DNA from: Deltaproteobacteria bacterium UBA2385
Lineage (GTDB): Bacteria; Myxococcota_A; UBA796; UBA2385
Reading direction: 5' to 3'
Assembly (NCBI GenBank): GCA_002343455.1
Contig: DDSR01000356.1
Coordinates: 1-15,895, forward strand
Length of the DNA stretch: 15,895 nucleotides
Part shown: positions 7,769-15,895 of the stretch, one piece after another
Layout: each line of letters starts with the position of its first letter
How positions within the stretch are numbered: the stretch's first letter is position 1
Notes under the pieces: generated by a model
What the model was told of the DNA's origin: nothing
What the model saw: only the letters and a program-made list of their open reading frames with translations
The model's database searches: none
Made by a program: the position numbers and the translations under genes

Positions 7769-10560
7769 CCGAAGCCACCTTCACCCCCGGCAGCCTGGTC
7801 CACGCCCGCGGGCGCGAGTGGATCGTGCTGTCGGGCAGCGACGCGGAGGTCCTGCGGCTGCGCCCGGTCACCGGCTCCGAGGAGGACGTCACGCGCGTGC
7901 TCCTGGACCTGGAGGCCGAGCCGGTGCGGTCCGCCCGCTTCCCCGCCCCGCAGGTCCAGCAGCAGGGCAGTCACGACGCCGCCCTGCTGCTGCGCGACGC
8001 CTTGCTCCTGTCGCTGCGTCGGGGTGCGGGGCCCTTCCGCAGCTTCGGTCAGATCGCCGTCGAGCCCCGCGCCTATCAGCTCGTTCCGCTGCTCATGGCG
8101 CTCAAGCTGGACCCGGTGCGCCTGCTCATCGCCGATGACGTCGGCGTCGGCAAGACCATCGAGGCCGGCCTGATCGCCCGCGAGCTGTTGGACCGCGGTG
8201 AGGTGACCCGCCTCGCGGTGCTCTGTCCCCCTCACCTCGTCGAACAGTGGGTGGGCGAGCTGGAGGCCCGCTTCCACATCCGTGCCGTCGCGGTCACGTC
8301 CACCAGCGCCACGCGGCTGGAGCGAGATCTGCCCCCCGCCACCAGCGTCTTCGACGCCTACCCCTTCACCGTCGTCAGCCTCGACTACATCAAGAGCGAC
8401 CGCCGACGGGACAACTTCCTCCACCACTGCCCCGAGCTGATCATCGTCGACGAAGCGCACACCTGCGCCGCCACCACCGGCGGACGGCACCAGCGCTACG
8501 AGCTGCTGCGCGGTCTGTCCGAGTCGGCCGAGCGTCACATCGTGCTCCTGACCGCGACCCCGCACAGCGGAGACGATGAGGCGTTCTACCGGCTGCTCGG
8601 ACTGCTCGACCGCGAGTTCGAAGCGCTGGCCCACGCCACCGGCACCGTTCGCGACCGCCTGCGTGAGCGTCTGGCCAGGCACTTCGTCCAGCGGCGTCGG
8701 GTCGACATCGAGGAGTGGCAGGAGCACACCCGACTGTTCCCCCGCCGCGAGACCACCGAGCTGACCTACCGCTTGACCGGACCCTGGGAGAGCTTCTTTC
8801 GCGACGTTCTGGCGTACTGCCGCCAGGTGGTCGCTTCGGCCGAGGGCGATGAGCGGCGCCAGCGCCTGAACTTCTGGGGCACGCTGGCGCTCCTGCGCTG
8901 CGCCGCGTCCAGCCCCGCAGCGGCGGTCCTGGCCCTACGCACGCGGGCTGGCTTTGCCGACGATGCGGGGGACCGCAAGGCCCTGTTGGACCAGCTCTTC
9001 GACGGTGAGGCCGACGCCCTTTCCCAGGACGACCTGGAGCCGGTCAGCGGCTTCGACGATCCGGCCCTGGAGACGCTGGTCGCCCGGGCCACCGAGCTGG
9101 CCGGCACCAGCGGCGACCCCAAGCTCCGCATCCTGGTCCAGCACGTCGAGCAGCTCGTCAAGGACGGCTTCTCCCCCGTCGTCTTCTGCCGCTACATCGC
9201 CACGGCGCACTACCTGCACCGCTCGCTGGCCAAGGCGCTCTCTGGCGTGCGGATCGCGTTGGTCACCGGCGAGGACGCCGCCGAGCAGCGCGCCGCCACC
9301 GTCGAGACCCTGGCCGACGAGGACCGGTGCGTGCTGGTCGCCACCGACTGCTTGTCCGAGGGCATCAACCTCCAGGAGGCTTTCGACGCCGTTGTCCACT
9401 ACGACCTGTCCTGGAACCCGACCCGCCACGAGCAGCGTGAGGGACGGGTGGACCGCTTCGGCCAGCAGAGCCCCAAGGTGCGCGCCACCCTGATCTACGG
9501 CGCCAACAACCCCGTCGATGGCATCGTGCTGGAGGTCATCCTCCGCAAGGCCGAGCGCATCCGCGCCGAGCTGGGCGTGCCCGTGCCCCTGCCCGACGAA
9601 GGCCACACCCTGTCCCAGGCGCTGCTGAAGGCGCTGCTGCTGCGCGAGGGGGTCGACCCGGCCCAGCAGCCCCTTCCCTTCGAGAGCTGGAGCGAGGCAC
9701 GCGCCTTGGAGGTGGCCTGGAGGGACGCCGCCGAGAAGGCGAAGCAGAACCGCACCATCTTTCGCCAGGGGCGCCTGCGGCCCACCGACGTGCTGCCCGA
9801 GTGGCAGCGCACCCTGTCGGCTGTCGGCGGCAAGGACGACGTGCACCGCTTCGTGGACCGCGCCCTGGCCCGGCTGGGCTCGGGCCTTGAGCCCCTGAAG
9901 CGCGGCTACCGGGCACCCCTGGCCCCCCTGCCCGAGGAGGTGCGCGAGCGTCTGGACGCCGAGGGCCTGGCCGGCACCCTGACCCTGGACTTCGACTACC
10001 CCCCGCGCGGGCGCGCCCGCACCGTGCAGCGCAGCCACCCTCTGGTCGCCGTCCTGGCCGAGTCGCTGCTGGAGCGGACCCTGGCGGCCGAGGTCGACGC
10101 CGCCCCCGCGGCGGGGGTGCTCGGCCGTGTCGGCTGCTGGACCAGCGAGGGGGTCAGCGCCCGCACCGTGGTCGCCCTGCTGCGGCTGCGCCACCAGCTC
10201 GTCGCCTGGCGGGGACGGGTCGCCGTCCCGCTGCTGGTCGAAGAGGCCGCCGCGGTCGCTTGGGCGGGCGCCGCCAGCGCGCCGGTGGCCGAGGGCGACC
10301 AGGCGCTGGGTCTGTTGCGTCTGCCGCCCGCCGGCGACCTGCCCCCGCACGTCCGCGACCGGATGCTCGCCCAGGCGCTTGGCGAGCTGGAGGGCCATCA
10401 GGGCGAGCTGGAGGCCTTCGCCACGCGGCGTGCCGAGGCCCTGCTGGCCGACCACGAGCGCGTGCGCGAGTCGGCGCGCGCCGCCGGTCGCCACGAGGTC
10501 CGGCCGCTGCTGCCCCCCGACGTGATCGCGCTCTACGTCCTGCTCCCGAAGGTTCGCTGA
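7765..10560 (+). CDS. SNF2-like helicase, DrmD-type
   Basis: A 931-residue superfamily 2 ATPase of the SNF2/RapA kind, complete by motif content. ATG 7765 overlaps the stop of the upstream helicase by four bases (ATGA), with GGAG at 7754-7757 as ribosome binding site, so the two helicases are made together. After an N-terminal region of about 120 residues come Walker A DDVGVGKT (124-131, Lys130), DEAH at 229-232, TATPHSG at 263-269, then the second RecA domain with VATDCLSEGINLQEA and QREGRVDRFGQ beginning at 557, holding the arginine fingers. The remaining 350 or so residues carry no motif I recognise. Architecture, size and neighbours fit DrmD, the SNF2 helicase specific to class 1 DISARM; DpdE or a general RapA-like protein are alternatives on sequence alone. 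It probably moves along or remodels incoming duplex DNA without unwinding it; that role is inferred from the family. Confidence 0.88.
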   Translation: MTEATFTPGSLVHARGREWIVLSGSDAEVLRLRPVTGSEEDVTRVLLDLEAEPVRSARFPAPQVQQQGSHDAALLLRDALLLSLRRGAGPFRSFGQIAVEPRAYQLVPLLMALKLDPVRLLIADDVGVGKTIEAGLIARELLDRGEVTRLAVLCPPHLVEQWVGELEARFHIRAVAVTSTSATRLERDLPPATSVFDAYPFTVVSLDYIKSDRRRDNFLHHCPELIIVDEAHTCAATTGGRHQRYELLRGLSESAERHIVLLTATPHSGDDEAFYRLLGLLDREFEALAHATGTVRDRLRERLARHFVQRRRVDIEEWQEHTRLFPRRETTELTYRLTGPWESFFRDVLAYCRQVVASAEGDERRQRLNFWGTLALLRCAASSPAAAVLALRTRAGFADDAGDRKALLDQLFDGEADALSQDDLEPVSGFDDPALETLVARATELAGTSGDPKLRILVQHVEQLVKDGFSPVVFCRYIATAHYLHRSLAKALSGVRIALVTGEDAAEQRAATVETLADEDRCVLVATDCLSEGINLQEAFDAVVHYDLSWNPTRHEQREGRVDRFGQQSPKVRATLIYGANNPVDGIVLEVILRKAERIRAELGVPVPLPDEGHTLSQALLKALLLREGVDPAQQPLPFESWSEARALEVAWRDAAEKAKQNRTIFRQGRLRPTDVLPEWQRTLSAVGGKDDVHRFVDRALARLGSGLEPLKRGYRAPLAPLPEEVRERLDAEGLAGTLTLDFDYPPRGRARTVQRSHPLVAVLAESLLERTLAAEVDAAPAAGVLGRVGCWTSEGVSARTVVALLRLRHQLVAWRGRVAVPLLVEEAAAVAWAGAASAPVAEGDQALGLLRLPPAGDLPPHVRDRMLAQALGELEGHQGELEAFATRRAEALLADHERVRESARAAGRHEVRPLLPPDVIALYVLLPKVR

Positions 10561-10572
10561 GCGGCCTGCTCG

Positions 10573-10608
10573 ACGACATATCGAACTATCGATGCTACTA
10601 TCGAAAAA
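10573..10608 (+). promoter_or_regulatory. Internal promoter in AT-rich island, near-leaderless
   Basis: In a gap of 53 bases between two very GC-rich genes, the sequence turns AT-rich. ACGACA (10573-10578, four of six bases of TTGACA) and TACTAT (10596-10601, four of six of TATAAT) are exactly 17 bases apart. A start about seven bases after the -10 box would fall near 10608, only about six bases before the regulator's ATG at 10614. No Shine-Dalgarno sequence precedes that ATG, so the message would be leaderless or nearly so. This is prediction from consensus matches only. Confidence 0.5.
10577..10604 (+). repeat. Three TATCGA boxes, probable operator of the XRE regulator
   Basis: TATCGA occurs at 10579-10584, 10587-10592 and 10599-10604. 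The last two are part of an identical ACTATCGA repeated 12 bases apart, and the middle copy lies within the palindrome ATCGAT (10588-10593). The boxes fill the spacer and overlap the -10 box of the predicted promoter, where a bound repressor would block RNA polymerase. The gene immediately downstream encodes an XRE-type DNA-binding protein, so autorepression is the simplest reading. Binding is inferred, not shown. Confidence 0.5.
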
Positions 10609-10613
10609 CCAGT

Positions 10614-11396
10614 ATGACCTCCCGAAGATCCAATCACAGCCTTGAGGATACCCGAGCCCGGGTCGCGGGGAAGGTACGCGCGCTTCGCCTGGAGCGAGGT
10701 TGGACCCAGGCGGAGCTGGGGCGTCACCTGGGCCTGTCCCAGGCGAGGCTGAGCGAGATCGAGCGAGGCGACGGTTCCTTCGCCGCGGAGCACCTCGTCG
10801 AGGTGCTCCGGCTGTTCAACGTCGACATCGGCGAGTTCCTGCCGCCCGCCAGCGCCGAGGACGAGCTGCAGAACGCGCTGATCCAATTCGGGGCGACCCA
10901 CCTGCGCCAGGTGCCGGGTGTCGTGAGGACGAACCGCTACTCGAACCCCTCTGAGGCCATTCTGGCCACCCTGTTGGATTCCCGTTCCTCCCGACTGGTC
11001 ACGGCCCTCGCTCCGGTCCTGTTCAAGAACGTGGAGAGCGTCGGCCTGGGTGGCGTGCAGCTCTGGCTGCGAAAGGACGGCCGCGCGCACCGCCTGGGGT
11101 GGCTGCTGGAGAACGTTCGAGACGCACTGCTCGTCCCTCCACCCGACGCCGATGCGGCGTGGAAGCGCCGCGCCGCGCGGGCCATCACCGTGTTGAACGG
11201 CGAGCTGGAGCACTTCGCCCCCGAGCCCGCTCAGGCCGCTCCGGACCTGTTCGACCGGACCATCCGGTCCCGCCAGAGCCGCGACCTGGTCTGGGAGCAT
11301 CAGGCCTCCGACATCTCCCGGCGCTGGGGAATCGTGAGTGAGCTGCAGCCCGACGACTTCCGCAAGGCGATCTGGAGCGCCGATGGATCCCGTTGA
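10614..11396 (+). CDS. XRE-family helix-turn-helix regulator with uncharacterised C-terminal domain
   Basis: A 260-residue protein; ATG 10614 is chosen because the upstream open frame merely runs antiphase through the SNF2 gene and because translation from here gives a compact protein beginning shortly before the DNA-binding domain. Residues 18-77 are a classical XRE/Cro fold: VRALRLERGWTQAELGRHLG, LSQARLSEIERGDG, then a helix ending in DIGEFLPP. The remaining 180 residues match nothing I recognise; they are rich in hydrophobic helix segments (ILATLLDS, LVTALAPVLF) and contain a WLLENVRDALL stretch, so may sense a ligand or bind a partner. It probably represses its own promoter through the TATCGA boxes. 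The next gene starts inside its last 14 bases, so the two proteins are made in coupled fashion, the usual layout of antitoxin and toxin in type IV (AbiE-like) pairs or of a controller and its target. Confidence 0.8.
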   Translation: MTSRRSNHSLEDTRARVAGKVRALRLERGWTQAELGRHLGLSQARLSEIERGDGSFAAEHLVEVLRLFNVDIGEFLPPASAEDELQNALIQFGATHLRQVPGVVRTNRYSNPSEAILATLLDSRSSRLVTALAPVLFKNVESVGLGGVQLWLRKDGRAHRLGWLLENVRDALLVPPPDADAAWKRRAARAITVLNGELEHFAPEPAQAAPDLFDRTIRSRQSRDLVWEHQASDISRRWGIVSELQPDDFRKAIWSADGSR

Positions 11397-11966
11397 GGCC
11401 CTGTTCCGCGCGCTGGACGACGCGTTGGCCGACGCGGCGCCCCCCCGCTTTGATCTGCGGATCGTCGGGTCCACGGCGCTCTTCGCCCAGACCACCTGGC
11501 GCCGAGGGACCAAGGACTGCGACGCGGTCCAGACCTGGCGCTTCGACCCTGATCTGCAGGCGCGGTTGCTGGCGCTGGCGGGCAGAGGCACCCCACTGGC
11601 CCTCCACCACGGGATCTACCTGGAGTTTGTCGGCGAGGGCATCCTGCTGCTTCCGGAGGAGCCATCCTGGCGACCCTGGCTCGCGCTGAGGCACTTCGAC
11701 CTGCTCGCCCTGGACCCGACGGACACCTGCGTAGCCAAGCTCGCCCGCCTGCACGGCGATGACCGGGACGACATCGAAGCCATGGTCGCGCGAGGCATCG
11801 TCACCCATGCACACCTGGTCGAGCGCTTCCTTAGCGCAGTGGTCCAGCACGGTGAACAGGGCATGGGCCACAAGCTCCCGCGGGCCGTCCAGAACCTCCA
11901 CCGGGTCGAGCGGGACGTCTTCGCGGTGGATGAGACCGAGATCGAGATCCCCGACTGGATGGACCC

Positions 11967-11970
<4 letters not shown>
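11383..11970 (+). CDS. Nucleotidyltransferase-fold protein (DUF6036/AbiEii-like)
   Basis: A 195-residue protein starts at ATG 11383, preceded by GGAG at 11374-11377, and overlaps the regulator by 14 bases. The minimal nucleotidyltransferase signature is visible: IVGSTALF with Gly29-Ser30, then RGTKDCD with Asp45 and Asp47 as the two metal-binding carboxylates, and YLEF with Glu81 as a possible third acidic residue. Downstream, VAKLARLHGDDRDDIEAM (Lys119, Arg128-Asp129-Asp130-Ile131) matches the conserved helix of DUF6036/AbiEii proteins. In that group some members are toxins that add nucleotides to tRNA, paired with a DNA-binding antitoxin upstream. Here the active-site residues look intact, so catalysis is plausible; the target is unknown. 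Its ATGA overlap with the methyltransferase ties it to the defence operon. Alternatively it could be a regulatory subunit. Confidence 0.72.

Positions 11971-15895
<3,925 letters not shown>

Noticed and set aside
10100..10117. C-run/G-run palindrome as terminator or hairpin
   Set aside because: It lies inside the SNF2 reading frame, has almost no loop, no T-run follows, and it encodes an ordinary Ala-Pro-Ala-Ala-Gly segment.
8935..10494. 519-residue minus-strand frame within the SNF2 gene
   Set aside because: Same reason: composition without domains opposite a gene with clear motifs.
10260..10613. Upstream extension of the XRE regulator into the SNF2 gene
   Set aside because: This part is out-of-phase reading of the SNF2 gene and runs through the predicted promoter; the ATG at 10614 is the natural start.

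Overview
The window is a high-GC stretch (about 70% by eye) with tightly packed, translationally coupled genes, all read on the + strand. The left-hand accessory genes look like those of integrative elements and prophages in high-GC Proteobacteria, most likely Betaproteobacteria such as Burkholderiales. This taxonomic placement is inferred from gene style only; no rRNA or tRNA is present.

Left part (1-1854): the replication/accessory end of a mobile element. It holds the C-terminus of a RepA/RecA-fold AAA ATPase with a trailing helix-turn-helix, a cysteine-rich small protein, a very short coupled ORF, and an HGGxSTG-motif zinc-binding protein. Stop/start overlaps or a 1-base gap and good ribosome binding sites link these genes. 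A gap of about 625 bases (1855-2479) without a convincing gene separates this backbone from the cargo and probably contains the junction.

Right part (2480-15895): a large anti-phage-type operon. Its genes are a 1762-residue DEAD/DEAH-family helicase carrying a C-terminal DUF1998 zinc module; a 931-residue SNF2-like helicase resembling DrmD; a 260-residue XRE regulator with a large uncharacterised C-terminal domain; a 195-residue nucleotidyltransferase-fold protein of DUF6036/AbiEii type; and a large Eco57I/PglX/DrmMI-type adenine-specific DNA methyltransferase, cut by the window edge after 1309 residues, probably near its natural end. The methyltransferase frame is open from 11967 to the last base and is the longest gene of the second half.

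The gene set matches class 1 DISARM (DrmA helicase, DrmB DUF1998 protein, DrmD SNF2 helicase, DrmMI methyltransferase) with three differences. The DrmA-like and DrmB-like parts lie in one polypeptide, as in DruE of Druantia. No DrmC phospholipase-D-type nuclease is visible. An XRE plus nucleotidyltransferase pair, arranged like a type IV toxin-antitoxin module, sits between helicases and methylase. An AT-rich island at 10573-10608, with three TATCGA boxes and a near-leaderless start, probably gives the regulator-nucleotidyltransferase-methylase half its own autoregulated promoter. Expected division of labour: the methylase marks self DNA, the two helicases act on unmarked incoming DNA, and the XRE/nucleotidyltransferase pair controls or executes part of the response. 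This is inferred from family knowledge and gene order.
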